From assembly GCF_900116065.1 (NCBI RefSeq), contig NZ_FOZV01000004.1:186001-250000 (forward strand): 64,000 nucleotides of DNA. Reading direction: 5' to 3'. A program made the position numbers and the translations under genes. Position 1 is the first letter of the stretch. The number at the start of each line of letters is the position of its first letter. The notes under the pieces are model-generated. The model had not been told where the DNA came from. It saw only the letters and a list, made by a program, of their open reading frames with translations, and did no database searches. Below, piece after piece: positions 43,875 to 54,391 of this stretch. This stretch comes from Brevundimonas viscosa (GTDB lineage: Bacteria > Pseudomonadota > Alphaproteobacteria > Caulobacterales > Caulobacteraceae).

Positions 43875-44863
43875 TGATCCGGCTGGAGGGGGTGACGAAG
43901 CGCTTCCGCAGCGCGGCGGGCGAGCGCACGGCGCTGGACGGCGTCGACCTGGAGATCGCCGCCGGCGACGTGTTCGGCGTGGTCGGTCGCTCGGGCGCCG
44001 GCAAGTCGACGCTGGTGCGGACCATCAACCGGCTGGAGCGGCCGGACGCCGGGCGGGTGTTCGTCGACGGCCAGGAGATCACGGCCCTGGACGCGGCGGG
44101 GCTGCGCACGGCGCGGCGGCGGATCGGCATGATCTTCCAGCACTTCAACCTGCTGAACGCGAAGACGGTGGCTGAGAACGTGGCCTTTCCGCTGCGGCTG
44201 GAGGGCCGGCGCGGCGGCGACGTCGACCGGCGGGTGGCGGAGCTGCTGGAGCGGCTGGGGCTGGCGGAGCATGGGCGCAAGCACCCGGCCCAGCTGTCGG
44301 GCGGCCAGAAGCAGCGGGTCGGCATCGCCCGGGCGCTGGCGACGGAGCCGAAGGTGCTGCTGTGCGACGAGGCGACCAGCGCGCTCGATCCTGAAACGAC
44401 CGAAGACATCCTGACGCTGCTGGACCAGCTGAACCGCGAGCTGGGCCTGACCATCGTGCTGATCACCCACCAGATGGAGGTGGTGCGCCGGGTCTGCGAC
44501 CGGGTGGCGGTGATGAAGGACGGACGGGTGGTGGAGCAGGGCGCGACCGCCGACGTTTTCCTGCATCCGCATCACGAGACGACCCGCGCCATGCTGGCCG
44601 AGGGCGAGGAGGCGTTCGACGCCTCCGTCGTGCCGGCCGGGGCGCGGCTGGCCAAACTGACCTTCCGCGGCGCGGCGACCTATGGGCCGGAGCTGAGCCG
44701 CGTCGCCCGCTCGGTGGGGGTCGACTATTCGATCCTGTCGGGGCGCATCAGCCGCATCCGCGGCGAGCCCTACGGTCAGCTGACGGTGGCCTTCACCGGC
44801 GGCGACGCCGAGGCCGCGGTCGCCCGGCTGACCGAACGCGGCGTGAGGGTGGAGGCGGCCTGA
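43874..44863 (+). CDS. metN: D/L-methionine ABC transporter ATPase MetN
   Basis: This 329-residue ATPase energises methionine import. Walker A is GRSGAGKSTLVR, the Q-loop region FQHFNLLNAKTVAEN, the signature LSGGQKQRVGIARAL, and Walker B VLLCDEATSALDPETT. The C-terminal NIL (ACT-like) domain, which senses internal methionine in relatives, spans about residues 250-327. The stop overlaps the metI ATG by one base. Confidence 0.95.
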   Translation: MIRLEGVTKRFRSAAGERTALDGVDLEIAAGDVFGVVGRSGAGKSTLVRTINRLERPDAGRVFVDGQEITALDAAGLRTARRRIGMIFQHFNLLNAKTVAENVAFPLRLEGRRGGDVDRRVAELLERLGLAEHGRKHPAQLSGGQKQRVGIARALATEPKVLLCDEATSALDPETTEDILTLLDQLNRELGLTIVLITHQMEVVRRVCDRVAVMKDGRVVEQGATADVFLHPHHETTRAMLAEGEEAFDASVVPAGARLAKLTFRGAATYGPELSRVARSVGVDYSILSGRISRIRGEPYGQLTVAFTGGDAEAAVARLTERGVRVEAA

Positions 44864-45519
44864 TGTTCGACAATGTCGACTGGACCGAGATCGGCCGCGC
44901 CACCGTTGACACCCTGCTGATGCTGGGCGGGTCGCTGGGCCTGACGGTGGTGTTCGGGGTCCCGCTGGGGGTGCTGCTCTACCTGTCCGGCAAGGGGCGG
45001 CTGGCGGCGAATCCGGCGCTGAACGCCGTGCTGTCGTTCGTCGTCAACGTGCTGCGCTCGGTGCCCTTCATCATCCTGCTGATCGTCATGCTGCCCGTGA
45101 CGGTGCTGCTCGTCGGCACCTCGCTGGGCGTGGCCGGGGCGATACCGCCCCTGGTCGTGGGAGCGGCGCCCTTCTATGCGCGGCTGGTCGAGACCGCCCT
45201 GCGGGAGGTCGACAAGGGGGTGGTCGAGGCCGGACAGGCCATGGGCGGCACGACCTTCCAGATCGTCGTGCGCGCCCTGCTGCCCGAGGCCCTGCCGGGC
45301 ATTCTCGCCGGAGCCACGGTGACCGCCATCGCCCTCGTCAGCTACACGGCCATGGCCGGCGTCGTCGGGGCCGGAGGCCTGGGCGACCTGGCCATCCGCT
45401 TCGGCTACCAGCGCTTCCAGACGGACGTCATGGTCGTCACCGTCGTCCTGCTGCTGGTGCTGGTGCAGGCCCTCCAGATGCTTGGCGACCGCCTGGTCGC
45501 CGCCGTTTCCCATCGCTGA
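44863..45519 (+). CDS. metI: Methionine ABC transporter permease MetI
   Basis: This 218-residue inner-membrane permease has five hydrophobic segments and the EAA-loop coupling sequence VVEAGQAMGGTTFQIVVRAL with LLPEALPGILAGATVT after it. It is the typical MetI size. It overlaps metN by one base and precedes metQ by 15 bases. Confidence 0.95.
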   Translation: MFDNVDWTEIGRATVDTLLMLGGSLGLTVVFGVPLGVLLYLSGKGRLAANPALNAVLSFVVNVLRSVPFIILLIVMLPVTVLLVGTSLGVAGAIPPLVVGAAPFYARLVETALREVDKGVVEAGQAMGGTTFQIVVRALLPEALPGILAGATVTAIALVSYTAMAGVVGAGGLGDLAIRFGYQRFQTDVMVVTVVLLLVLVQALQMLGDRLVAAVSHR

Positions 45520-45534
45520 TCGCGAGACCTTCCC

Positions 45535-46332
45535 ATGCTTCGCCGCTCCCTGCTTCTCGCCGCCGCCGTCCTGACCCTCGCCGCCTGCGGACGCGGCGGG
45601 GAGACCGACGCCGACGCCCCGCTGCTGGTCGGGGCCACCGCCGTGCCGCACGCCGAGATCCTCGAACACATCAAGCCGGCGCTGGCGGCCGAGGGCGTCG
45701 AGATCGAGATCAGGGTGTTCAACGACTACGTCCAGCCCAACACCCAGCTGGCGGAGCGCCGGCTGGACGCCAACTATTTCCAGACCAAGCCCTATCTCGA
45801 CGAGTTCAACGCCTCGCGCGGGACGGAGCTGGTGACCGTCGCCGGCGTGCACGTCGAGCCGCTGGGCGCCTACTCCCGCCGCTTCCGCTCGCTGGCCGAG
45901 CTTCCCGACGGCGCCGACGTGGCGGTGCCGAACGACGCTTCGTCGATCGGACGCTCGCTGATCCTTCTGCAGGACGCCGGCCTGATCCGGCTTAAGGATC
46001 CCACGAATCCGCTGCAGAGCCTGCGGGACATCGTCGGGAATCCGAAGAACCTTCGCTTCCGGGAGCTGGAGTCGGCGACCCTGCCGCGGGTGCTGGACCA
46101 GGTCGACATGGCGGTGATCAACACCAACTACGCGCTGGACGCGGGCCTCAATCCGGCCCGCGACGCCCTGACCATGGAAGGCGGCGACAGCCCCTATGTG
46201 AACTATCTCGTCGCCCGTCCGGACAATCGCGACGACCCGCGCATCGCGGCGCTGGCGGAGGCGCTGCGCGGCGAGGCGGTGAAGGCCTTCATCGCCGAGA
46301 AGTACGACGGGGCGGTGATCCCGGCGGCGTGA
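45535..46332 (+). CDS. metQ: Methionine-binding lipoprotein MetQ
   Basis: This 265-residue NlpA-family binding protein has a lipoprotein signal (MLRRSLLLAAAVLTLAACG), then VGATAVPHAEILEHIKPAL, FNDYVQPNTQLAERRLDANY, FQTKPYLDEF, VPNDASSIGRSLILLQDAGL and INTNYALDAGL. It delivers methionine to MetI. It closes the iscR-suf-met unit. Confidence 0.95.
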   Translation: MLRRSLLLAAAVLTLAACGRGGETDADAPLLVGATAVPHAEILEHIKPALAAEGVEIEIRVFNDYVQPNTQLAERRLDANYFQTKPYLDEFNASRGTELVTVAGVHVEPLGAYSRRFRSLAELPDGADVAVPNDASSIGRSLILLQDAGLIRLKDPTNPLQSLRDIVGNPKNLRFRELESATLPRVLDQVDMAVINTNYALDAGLNPARDALTMEGGDSPYVNYLVARPDNRDDPRIAALAEALRGEAVKAFIAEKYDGAVIPAA

Positions 46333-46405
46333 GGTCGACCGTCAGCTTCGGTATGTTCCGCGGCCGATGGGCAAGCGGCACATCGTTCCCAAGGGAGGAG
46401 CCCTC

Positions 46406-46873
46406 ATGATCCGCGTGCTGACCGCCGTCGCTTTCGCCATCGTCGTCGGGGCGACCGCCGTCCCGCCGACGGTCGCCCAGGAGTCGGACCAGAGCCGGGC
46501 CCTGGCGCTGCTGGTCCGGGCGCGCGAGGCGCCGGCCGTCCAGGCGGCGGAACGGGAGGTCGAGGCGAGCTCCCGGGCGGCCATGCAGAGGCTCGACGCC
46601 GGCTTCGCCGCCCGGGAGGCGCGAGCGCGCGACCTGGCCGGGGAAGTGGCGAGCGCGCGGGAAGCCGGAGACAACGCCAAGCTGAACCTCCTCGCCGGCG
46701 AGGCCGAGCAGCTGCGAGCCTATTTCGCCGACCTCCGGCAGCGCGCCGCGGTCGATCCGACGCTGATCGCGGCCCGGCGGCGGCTGGAAGAGGCCATGAT
46801 GGCGCGCATGACCGAACTCGATCCGGAGGCGCCTGCCCTGATCGCGCGTGTGCGGGCGGCGATGGGAAGCTGA
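46406..46873 (+). CDS. Exported coiled-coil protein, unknown function
   Basis: This 155-residue protein has a signal peptide (MIRVLTAVAFAIVVGATAVP, cleavage near TVAQE) and then an almost continuous Ala/Arg/Glu-rich helix expected to form a coiled coil. GGGAGGAG gives a strong ribosome-binding site. I recognise no family. It is convergent with plsC, five bases apart. Confidence 0.75.
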   Translation: MIRVLTAVAFAIVVGATAVPPTVAQESDQSRALALLVRAREAPAVQAAEREVEASSRAAMQRLDAGFAAREARARDLAGEVASAREAGDNAKLNLLAGEAEQLRAYFADLRQRAAVDPTLIAARRRLEEAMMARMTELDPEAPALIARVRAAMGS

Positions 46874-46878
46874 AGGGG

Positions 46879-47661
46879 TCAGCCTGCCGCCGGTCTCGCC
46901 GCACGGGCGGCCTCATCCGGGGTCGGAACCTGGACTGCGGCCGCAACCGGCCGCCCCGTGGCCTCGGCGACCAGCTCCGCCGTCCTGCCCTCCACCGCCG
47001 CCTCGAGCCGGGCGAGAAACTCGTCCTTGGGCAGGCCCGTGGGGATGGGCTCGAGAAACTCCAGCGTGGCCGTCCCCGGCGTCTTGCGGAAGTCCTCCTG
47101 CGGCCAGAACAGGCCGAGGTTGGTGGCGACGGGCACGACCGGCATGTCGAAGTCCCGGTACATGTGCCAGACGCCGGACCGGTAGCGAAACTTCTCGCCC
47201 ACTTTCGCCAGATTGCCCTCGGGATAGATGAGGATGCGGCGGCCGTCCCGATGGGCGTCAGCGGCGCGTGACTGCAGCGCCTCGCGGGCCTCGCGGCCGC
47301 CGCAGTTGTTGACGACGATTGCGCCCAGCTTGCGCAGCACGGTGGCCATCAGCGGGAATTTCTCCAGATGGTCGCCGGTGACGAAGGCGAGGTCCTGGAA
47401 GCGGTCGTAGATCGTGAAGCCGTCTCCCCAGCTCTGGTGCTTGGCGGCCAGGATGAAGGCGCCGGCGGGCAGGCGGTCTTCGCCGCGGTATCGGACATGG
47501 ATTCCGGCGAGGACGCGCATCGCCTGCACCATGCGCTTCACATAGCGGCGGATGATCCAGCCGGTCGCCGCGCGGCCGGGGAGCAGGGCGGCGCCAACCG
47601 CCGCCAGGGTGTAGACGATCGACAGCGACCAGTAGGCGACGGCGAAGGCGAAGCTGCGCAT
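46879..47661 (-). CDS. plsC: 1-acyl-sn-glycerol-3-phosphate acyltransferase (PlsC family)
   Basis: This 260-residue membrane enzyme adds the second fatty acid to lysophosphatidic acid. An N-terminal hydrophobic helix (YWSLSIVYTLAAVGAALL) precedes the HX4D motif in AAKHQSWGDGFTIY, the substrate-site region FPLMATVLRKLGAIVVN, and YPEGNLAKVG. An Ala/Pro tail ends it. Other PlsC-like acyltransferases cannot be excluded. Confidence 0.92.
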   Translation of the reverse strand: MRSFAFAVAYWSLSIVYTLAAVGAALLPGRAATGWIIRRYVKRMVQAMRVLAGIHVRYRGEDRLPAGAFILAAKHQSWGDGFTIYDRFQDLAFVTGDHLEKFPLMATVLRKLGAIVVNNCGGREAREALQSRAADAHRDGRRILIYPEGNLAKVGEKFRYRSGVWHMYRDFDMPVVPVATNLGLFWPQEDFRKTPGTATLEFLEPIPTGLPKDEFLARLEAAVEGRTAELVAEATGRPVAAAVQVPTPDEAARAARPAAG

Positions 47662-47699
47662 CGGTGAACTATGACGCGATTTGCTGGGCGGCCAACCGC

Positions 47700-48755
47700 T
47701 CAGGCGGCGCGGTCGAGCGACTCAGCCGAGGTGACGCGGTTCCGCCCCGCGCGCTTGGAGGCGTAGAGGGCGGCGTCGGCGCGCTCCAGCAGGGCGGCGC
47801 CGGACTCGTCGGGCCGCCGGACCGCGAAGCCGGCGGAGATGGTGACCGCGCCGAGTTCGTCGTTGGTCGAACGGCGGCGCAGGCTGCGCGAGGCGATCTC
47901 CTTGCGGATGGCCTCGAGGGCGGTCTCGACCTGTTCGGGCGTCTCGTTCGGGAAGATCATGGCGAATTCCTCGCCGCCATAGCGCGCGGCCACCCGGGGC
48001 GTGCGAGCGGCACGGCCCATGACGCTGGCGACGTAGCGGAGCACCTGGTCGCCGGTCTGGTGGCCCCACGTGTCGTTGAAACGCTTGAAATAGTCGATGT
48101 CGAGGACTGCGAGGATCATCGGCCGGCCGCTGGTCCGGGCCTCCTCGCAGGCGGTGGCGAGATGCTCGTCGAAAGCCTTGCGATTGGCGAGATTGGTCAG
48201 GGCGTCGGTCATGGCGTCGCGCCGGACCTGCTCGAGATGTTCGCGCAGCCGGGCCACCTCGCGGGTGGAGACGTCGAGCTTCTTCTCCAGCGTCTCGTTC
48301 TCGCGCTGCACGCGACGGGTGGCGGCGGTCAGACCGGTGACGATGGTCTGCAGCGCCTCCCCGTCCTCGACCGCGCCGATGCGGTCGGCCGCCTTGTCGA
48401 GGGTCTGGCCGTAGGCGGCCTGGCTGCGGTGCGCCTGGGCGATGGCGCTGGACACGCTGGCCAGCTCGCGATCCAGCACCCGACCGGCGTCGCGGATCTC
48501 CTCGGTCAGACGACCGCGCGGGAGATACTCGGCGGCCAGCATGTCGGCCGTGGCCTCGGTGAAGGGTTCGGCGGCCGCGAGGATTCGGCGGATCTCCCGT
48601 CCGAGCGCGCCCTCCGGGTCGCCGAGGTAGTGGAGCCACAGTTCGAAGTTCAGCGGGGTCGGCCACACCCCGGCGCGCTCCATTTCGTCGATGACCTGTC
48701 GCGACAGGCTGTAGGCTTCCGGGCCCCGAAGGGTGGTCTCAACCGATGCCGGCAT
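47700..48755 (-). CDS. Diguanylate cyclase with coiled-coil N-terminus (DgcB-like)
   Basis: This 351-residue soluble protein makes cyclic di-GMP. Residues 1-160 are helical, starting with an uncharacterised region (VWPTPLNFELWLHYLGDPEG), and are followed by a coiled coil (RRVQRENETLEKKLDV). The GGDEF domain has DALTNLANRKAFDEHL, DIDYFKRFNDTWGH and the active site RYGGEEF at residues 258-264. The inhibitory I-site RxxD is here RTPR, so product inhibition at that site is unlikely. Architecture and place near the helicase gene suggest the DgcB group of Caulobacter, but I cannot confirm orthology. Confidence 0.9.
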   Translation of the reverse strand: MPASVETTLRGPEAYSLSRQVIDEMERAGVWPTPLNFELWLHYLGDPEGALGREIRRILAAAEPFTEATADMLAAEYLPRGRLTEEIRDAGRVLDRELASVSSAIAQAHRSQAAYGQTLDKAADRIGAVEDGEALQTIVTGLTAATRRVQRENETLEKKLDVSTREVARLREHLEQVRRDAMTDALTNLANRKAFDEHLATACEEARTSGRPMILAVLDIDYFKRFNDTWGHQTGDQVLRYVASVMGRAARTPRVAARYGGEEFAMIFPNETPEQVETALEAIRKEIASRSLRRRSTNDELGAVTISAGFAVRRPDESGAALLERADAALYASKRAGRNRVTSAESLDRAA

Positions 48756-48863
48756 GCAGAAGCGTCCTCACGCGCCGCCCTCCCGGCGGTCGTTCGGGCC
48801 GGAGGCTAGACCTGCGTTCGGTAACGGCGGGTTAAACGTGGCCGTTCGCCGAGGGGCGCCGCA

Positions 48864-50465
<1,602 letters not shown>

Positions 50466-50588
50466 GGATCCCTGGGACTGAGGAAGGACGTCCCGCGCAT
50501 CGGGCCGTCGTGCGATGTCGCGGAACCGCCCTTGCCATGGGCGAGCGGGCGGCGCGGATTCGCCAGTCCTGTCCCGAAACGTGGGCCG

Positions 50589-50616
50589 CATATAGAAGCC
50601 CCCACGCCAGAGTCAA
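50589..50616 (-). promoter_or_regulatory. Predicted promoter of the DEAD-box helicase gene
   Basis: On the minus strand TTGACTC (50616-50610), 13 bases and TCTATATG (50596-50589) match the Caulobacter-type consensus well. Transcription would begin near 50583, leaving a leader of about 118 bases before the ATG. Confidence 0.6.
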
Positions 50617-50701
50617 CTATTCGCGGCATTGCAGGCGGGGTTGGCAGGGCCTTACAGATCGTTAATAGTCGGACCGGGAAGGGTCATAGTGGGGTATCGG
50701 C

Positions 50702-51061
50702 ATGTTGCGAGCGATCGCCGTGGCGAGCGTAGCCGTCATCTGCCTGGTTGCGGGTCCGGGACGCGCGGACATCAACTCGGCTTTCGGCAATACCGTGGTT
50801 TCGCGCTACCCTGACGGCGGATGGGTCAAGCACTGGTTCAATCCAGACGGCACCTACGCCGCCCAGTTCTCCGACGGCCGTCGACTTGCTGCACGCTGGA
50901 GCGTCCGTGGTGAGCGGGTGTGCCTGACCCATATCCGGCCCAACATGCTGATCCCCCGTTTCTGCACGGATATGATCGAGGCCGACGTCGGCGACACCTG
51001 GCAGTCGCGCGACCCGCTGGGCCGGCGGGTGCAGAACGTGCTGGTTGCGGGACGGCAATAG
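50702..51061 (+). CDS. Small exported protein, unknown function
   Basis: This 119-residue protein has a signal peptide (MLRAIAVASVAVICLVAGPG, cleavage near GRADI). The mature part contains RYPDGGWVKHWFNPDGTYAA, FSDGRRLAARWSVRGERVC and LTHIRPNMLIPRFC, with two cysteines that could pair. The repeated aromatic/DG strands suggest a small beta-barrel. I recognise no named family. Upstream, GTTAATAGTC lies in a possible promoter region. Confidence 0.78.
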   Translation: MLRAIAVASVAVICLVAGPGRADINSAFGNTVVSRYPDGGWVKHWFNPDGTYAAQFSDGRRLAARWSVRGERVCLTHIRPNMLIPRFCTDMIEADVGDTWQSRDPLGRRVQNVLVAGRQ

Positions 51062-51131
51062 TCCCCGCGAATCCGGCCGCGGCAAGCGGCCCTCTTCACA
51101 TCATGAAGCGTGGCAGGAGGGGAAAGGCGGT

Positions 51132-51155
51132 GCGCCACTTCAAGGGAAGTGGCGC
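51132..51155 (-). terminator. Hairpin overlapping the 3' end of tRNA-Asp
   Basis: GCGCCACTT and AAGTGGCGC pair perfectly around a six-base loop. On the minus strand the first arm contains the CCA end of the tRNA, and CCGCCTTTCCCCTCC follows the second arm. It may end tRNA transcription; the U-tract is weak. Confidence 0.5.
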
Positions 51156-51226
51156 GAGTGACGGGGCTCGAACCCGCGACCTCCGGCGTGACAGGCCGGC
51201 ACTCTAACCAACTGAGCTACACCCGC
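51150..51226 (-). tRNA. tRNA-Asp (GTC anticodon)
   Basis: The 77-base minus-strand sequence folds as a tRNA: acceptor GCGGGTG/CACTCGC, D-arm AGCTCAGTTGGTTAGAGT, anticodon stem GCCGG-CCTGTCA-CCGGA region with GTC in the loop, T-loop GGTTCGAGCC, discriminator G and encoded CCA. No integrase or phage gene is nearby. Confidence 0.95.
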
Positions 51227-51266
51227 GTTTCCCGGCCGCGAAGCAGTGCGTCGCGGCGAGGGGCGT

Positions 51267-51296
51267 CGTTTAGGCGGGCGCGCCTTACGCTGTCAA
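51267..51296 (-). promoter_or_regulatory. Predicted promoter of tRNA-Asp
   Basis: On the minus strand TTGACAG (51296-51290), a 15-base spacer and CCTAAACG (51274-51267) are close to the housekeeping consensus. Transcription would begin about 34 bases before the mature tRNA 5' end. Confidence 0.55.
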
Positions 51297-51373
51297 GCGA
51301 GGATGAGAGGGGTTTCGACAGTTTTTCTCGCGTCCTGCGCTGCGCGGATATGCGGCCGATCAGCGTCTCCAGT

Positions 51374-51390
51374 TTGCGAACCATTCGCAA
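51374..51390. promoter_or_regulatory. Inverted repeat upstream of the nuo promoter
   Basis: TTGCGAA-cca-TTCGCAA is a perfect 7+7 inverted repeat centred about 67 bases before the predicted nuo transcription start. Its place and symmetry suit a regulator binding site, but no matching regulator is known to me. Confidence 0.4.
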
Positions 51391-51413
51391 GAAAAACCTT
51401 TCGCCGCATGGGT

Positions 51414-51442
51414 TTGAACCCCGACGGCTCCCGGTCTAGAAA
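51414..51442 (+). promoter_or_regulatory. Predicted promoter of the nuo operon
   Basis: TTGAACC (51414-51420), a 14-base spacer and TCTAGAAA (51435-51442) match the Caulobacter-type consensus in most positions. A start near 51449 leaves a leader of about 40 bases before nuoA. The rest of the 260-base gap after tRNA-Asp holds no gene. Confidence 0.55.
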
Positions 51443-51487
51443 GCGCCGATTCCGCCCCTCCCTCCGCGGCGGACGAGGTCCTTCCGG

Positions 51488-51865
51488 ATGAATGCATTCC
51501 TGCTCGAATATCTGCCGATCGTGATCTTCACCGGGATCGCGGCGGTTCTCGGTCTCGGCTTCATGGTCGCCGCCTGGGTGCTGGCGCCGAAGAACCCCGA
51601 CACGGAGAAGCTGTCCGCCTACGAGTGCGGCTTCAACGCCTTCGACGATGCCCGCATGAAGTTCGATGTGCGCTTCTATCTGGTCTCGATCCTGTTCATC
51701 ATCTTCGACCTTGAGGTCGCCTTCCTGTTCCCGTGGGCGGTGTCGATGTTCGATCTCAGCCAGGCCGGAATGGTATTCGCCTTCTGGTCGATGATGATCT
51801 TCCTCGGCGTGCTGACCGTCGGCTTCATCTACGAATGGAAGAAGGGCGCGCTCGAATGGGAGTGA
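51488..51865 (+). CDS. nuoA: NADH-quinone oxidoreductase subunit A
   Basis: This 125-residue membrane subunit of respiratory complex I has three hydrophobic helices and the conserved loop [20 protein letters not shown] followed by [20 protein letters not shown]. It lies at the junction of membrane and peripheral arms near the quinone site. The gene opens the operon; its last ten bases overlap nuoB. Confidence 0.97.
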   Translation: MNAFLLEYLPIVIFTGIAAVLGLGFMVAAWVLAPKNPDTEKLSAYECGFNAFDDARMKFDVRFYLVSILFIIFDLEVAFLFPWAVSMFDLSQAGMVFAFWSMMIFLGVLTVGFIYEWKKGALEWE

Positions 51866-52488
51866 CGACCAACAACGTGCCGCTGATCGGCAAGGGCAAC
51901 CAGGGCGCGTCGCCGGTCAAGGTCGGCGCGACCTCGCCGGTCGCCTTCGGCCAGGGCGCCCGCTCGATGGTTGAGGGCTACGACCCGGCCATCCACGACA
52001 AGTTCTTCGAGCAGGTGAACGCCGAGCTGGGCGAGCGCGGCTTCCTGACCACGTCGCTGGACGATGTCATCAACTGGGCGCGCACCGGCTCGCTGATGTG
52101 GATGACCTTCGGCCTGGCGTGCTGCGCCGTGGAGATGATGCAGGCGTCCATGCCGCGCTTCGACATGGAGCGTTTCGGCATGGCCCCGCGCGCCAGCCCG
52201 CGCCAGTCCGACCTGATGATCGTGGCCGGCACCCTGACGAACAAGATGGCTCCGGCGCTGCGCAAGGTCTACGACCAGATGCCGGACCCGCGCTACGTGC
52301 TGTCGATGGGCAGCTGCGCCAACGGCGGCGGGTACTACCACTACAGCTACGCCGTTGTTCGGGGTTGCGACCGGGTGGTGCCGGTGGACGCCTATGTGCC
52401 GGGGTGCCCGCCGACGGCGGAGGCGCTGCTGTACGGGCTGCTGCAGCTGCAGAAGAAGATCCGTCGCACGGGGACCATCGAGCGATGA
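51856..52488 (+). CDS. nuoB: NADH-quinone oxidoreductase subunit B
   Basis: This 210-residue subunit binds cluster N2, the last iron-sulfur centre before quinone. Its ligands are seen as the adjacent cysteines in [11 protein letters not shown], plus [17 protein letters not shown] and [14 protein letters not shown]. The first 45 residues are an extension typical of alphaproteobacteria. The start overlaps nuoA and the stop overlaps nuoC (ATGA). Confidence 0.97.
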   Translation: MGVTTNNVPLIGKGNQGASPVKVGATSPVAFGQGARSMVEGYDPAIHDKFFEQVNAELGERGFLTTSLDDVINWARTGSLMWMTFGLACCAVEMMQASMPRFDMERFGMAPRASPRQSDLMIVAGTLTNKMAPALRKVYDQMPDPRYVLSMGSCANGGGYYHYSYAVVRGCDRVVPVDAYVPGCPPTAEALLYGLLQLQKKIRRTGTIER

Positions 52489-53108
52489 CCTCTCTGGTGA
52501 AGCAACAGGAACTGGAGACGGCGCTGACGCCGCTCGGGACCGAGATGGTCGGGGCGCTGGGCGTGCAGGCGCACGTGGCCTTCGGCGAGCTGACCCTGAT
52601 CGCCGAGCGCGAGCGGATCGTCGAGGTGCTGACGGCGCTGCGCGACCGCTTCGGCTTCCAGCAGCTGCTCGACGTCTGCGGGGTCGATTACCCGGACCGC
52701 GAGGAGCGTTTCGAGGTGGTCTACCACCTGCTGTCGCTGACCCGGAACGCGCGCGTGCGCGTCAAGGTGTCGACCGACGAGGTCCAGCCGGTGCCGAGCG
52801 CGACCCCGGTCTATCCGTGCGCCGACTGGTTCGAGCGCGAGGCGTTCGACATGTACGGCATGCTGTTCTCGGGTCACCCGGACCTGCGCCGGCTGCTGAC
52901 CGACTACGGCTTCCAGGGACATCCGCTGCGCAAGGATTTCCCGATGACCGGCTACACCGAGGTTCGCTACGACGAGACCCAGAAGCGGGTCGTCTACGAG
53001 CCGGTGTCGCTGACCCAGGAGTTCCGCGAGTTCGACTTCCTGTCGCCGTGGGAAGGCGCTGACTACCCGGCCCCCGTGCTGCCGGGCGACGAGAAGGTGA
53101 AGGGCTGA
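52485..53108 (+). CDS. nuoC: NADH-quinone oxidoreductase subunit C
   Basis: This 207-residue 30-kDa subunit of the peripheral arm has [35 protein letters not shown] and the signature [20 protein letters not shown] followed by [19 protein letters not shown]. It is a separate gene, not fused to nuoD. The stop overlaps the nuoD start by one base. Confidence 0.97.
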   Translation: MTSLVKQQELETALTPLGTEMVGALGVQAHVAFGELTLIAERERIVEVLTALRDRFGFQQLLDVCGVDYPDREERFEVVYHLLSLTRNARVRVKVSTDEVQPVPSATPVYPCADWFEREAFDMYGMLFSGHPDLRRLLTDYGFQGHPLRKDFPMTGYTEVRYDETQKRVVYEPVSLTQEFREFDFLSPWEGADYPAPVLPGDEKVKG

Positions 53109-54391
53109 TGGCCGAGGGCGACACCCCCGCCGTGCGGGCGACGACCGGCGTCGGCCTGGATGCCGGCGCGTTCGACGACATGCCGGACACCCGCACCGAA
53201 CACGCGCGGGAGATGGACGACCGCAAGTTCACCATCAACTTCGGCCCGCAGCACCCGGCCGCGCACGGCGTGCTGCGCCTGGTGCTGGAGCTGGACGGCG
53301 AGCTGGTCACCCGCGTCGATCCGCACATCGGCCTGCTGCACCGCGGCACCGAAAAGCTGATGGAGAAGCGGACCTACCTCCAGAACATCCCGTACTTCGA
53401 CCGCCTCGACTACGTGGCGCCGATGAACCAGGAACACGCCTTCTGCCTGGCCATCGAGAAGCTGCTGGGGATCGAGGTTCCGTACCGGGGCCAGTTGATC
53501 CGCGTGCTGTACAGCGAGATCGGCCGCATCCTGTCGCACCTGCTGAACGTGACCACCCAGGCCATGGACGTCGGCGCCCTGACCCCGCCGCTGTGGGGCT
53601 TCGAGGAGCGCGAGAAGCTGATGGTGTTCTACGAGCGCGCCTCGGGCGCCCGTCTGCACGCCAACTACTTCCGGCCGGGCGGGGTGCGCCAGGACCTGTC
53701 GCCCGACCTGATCGACGACATCGGCCGCTGGTGCCTGGAATTCCCGGCGGCGCTGAAGGACATCGAGAGCCTCGTCACCGAGAACCGCATCTTCAAGCAG
53801 CGCAACGTCGACATCGGCGTGGTGTCGAAGCAGCAGGCGCTGGAGTGGGGCTTCACCGGCGTGCTGCTGCGCGGCTCGGACATCGCCTGGGACCTGCGCA
53901 AGTCGCAGCCCTACGAATGCTACGCCGACCTCGAGTTCGACGTCGTGGTGGGCAAGAACGGCGACTGCTGGGACCGCTACCTGTGCCGCATCGAGGAGAT
54001 GAAGCAGTCGGTGCGGATCATGGAGCAGTGCATCCACAAGCTGCGCAATTGCCCCGGCGAACCGGTGCTGGTCGAGGACAACAAGGTGGTTCCGCCCCGA
54101 CGCGGCGAGATGAAGCGCTCGATGGAGGCGCTCATCCATCACTTCAAGCTGTTCACCGAGGGCTTCCGTACGCCGGAAGGCGAGGTCTACGCCGCCGTCG
54201 AGGCGCCCAAGGGGGAATTCGGCGTCTACCTGGTCTCGGACGGCACCAACAAGCCGTACCGCTGCAAGATCTCGGCCCCGGGCTTCCGCTCGCTGCAGGC
54301 CATGGACTGGATGAACCGCGGCCACATGCTGGCCGACGTCTCGGCCATCCTCGGCTCGCTCGACATCGTGTTCGGCGAGGTCGACCGATGA
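53108..54391 (+). CDS. nuoD: NADH-quinone oxidoreductase subunit D
   Basis: This 427-residue 49-kDa subunit forms the quinone pocket with NuoB. It has [55 protein letters not shown] and [20 protein letters not shown]. About 35 extra N-terminal residues precede the conserved core. Its stop overlaps the start of a small extra gene, not nuoE. Confidence 0.97.
   Translation: MAEGDTPAVRATTGVGLDAGAFDDMPDTRTEHAREMDDRKFTINFGPQHPAAHGVLRLVLELDGELVTRVDPHIGLLHRGTEKLMEKRTYLQNIPYFDRLDYVAPMNQEHAFCLAIEKLLGIEVPYRGQLIRVLYSEIGRILSHLLNVTTQAMDVGALTPPLWGFEEREKLMVFYERASGARLHANYFRPGGVRQDLSPDLIDDIGRWCLEFPAALKDIESLVTENRIFKQRNVDIGVVSKQQALEWGFTGVLLRGSDIAWDLRKSQPYECYADLEFDVVVGKNGDCWDRYLCRIEEMKQSVRIMEQCIHKLRNCPGEPVLVEDNKVVPPRRGEMKRSMEALIHHFKLFTEGFRTPEGEVYAAVEAPKGEFGVYLVSDGTNKPYRCKISAPGFRSLQAMDWMNRGHMLADVSAILGSLDIVFGEVDR

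Noticed and set aside
43860-43880. SAM-type riboswitch before metN
   Set aside because: metN overlaps sufA by one base, leaving no leader that could hold a riboswitch.
51150-51226. Integration site at tRNA-Asp
   Set aside because: No integrase, duplicated tRNA end or foreign genes lie nearby; the flanks are the core genes of a helicase and complex I.
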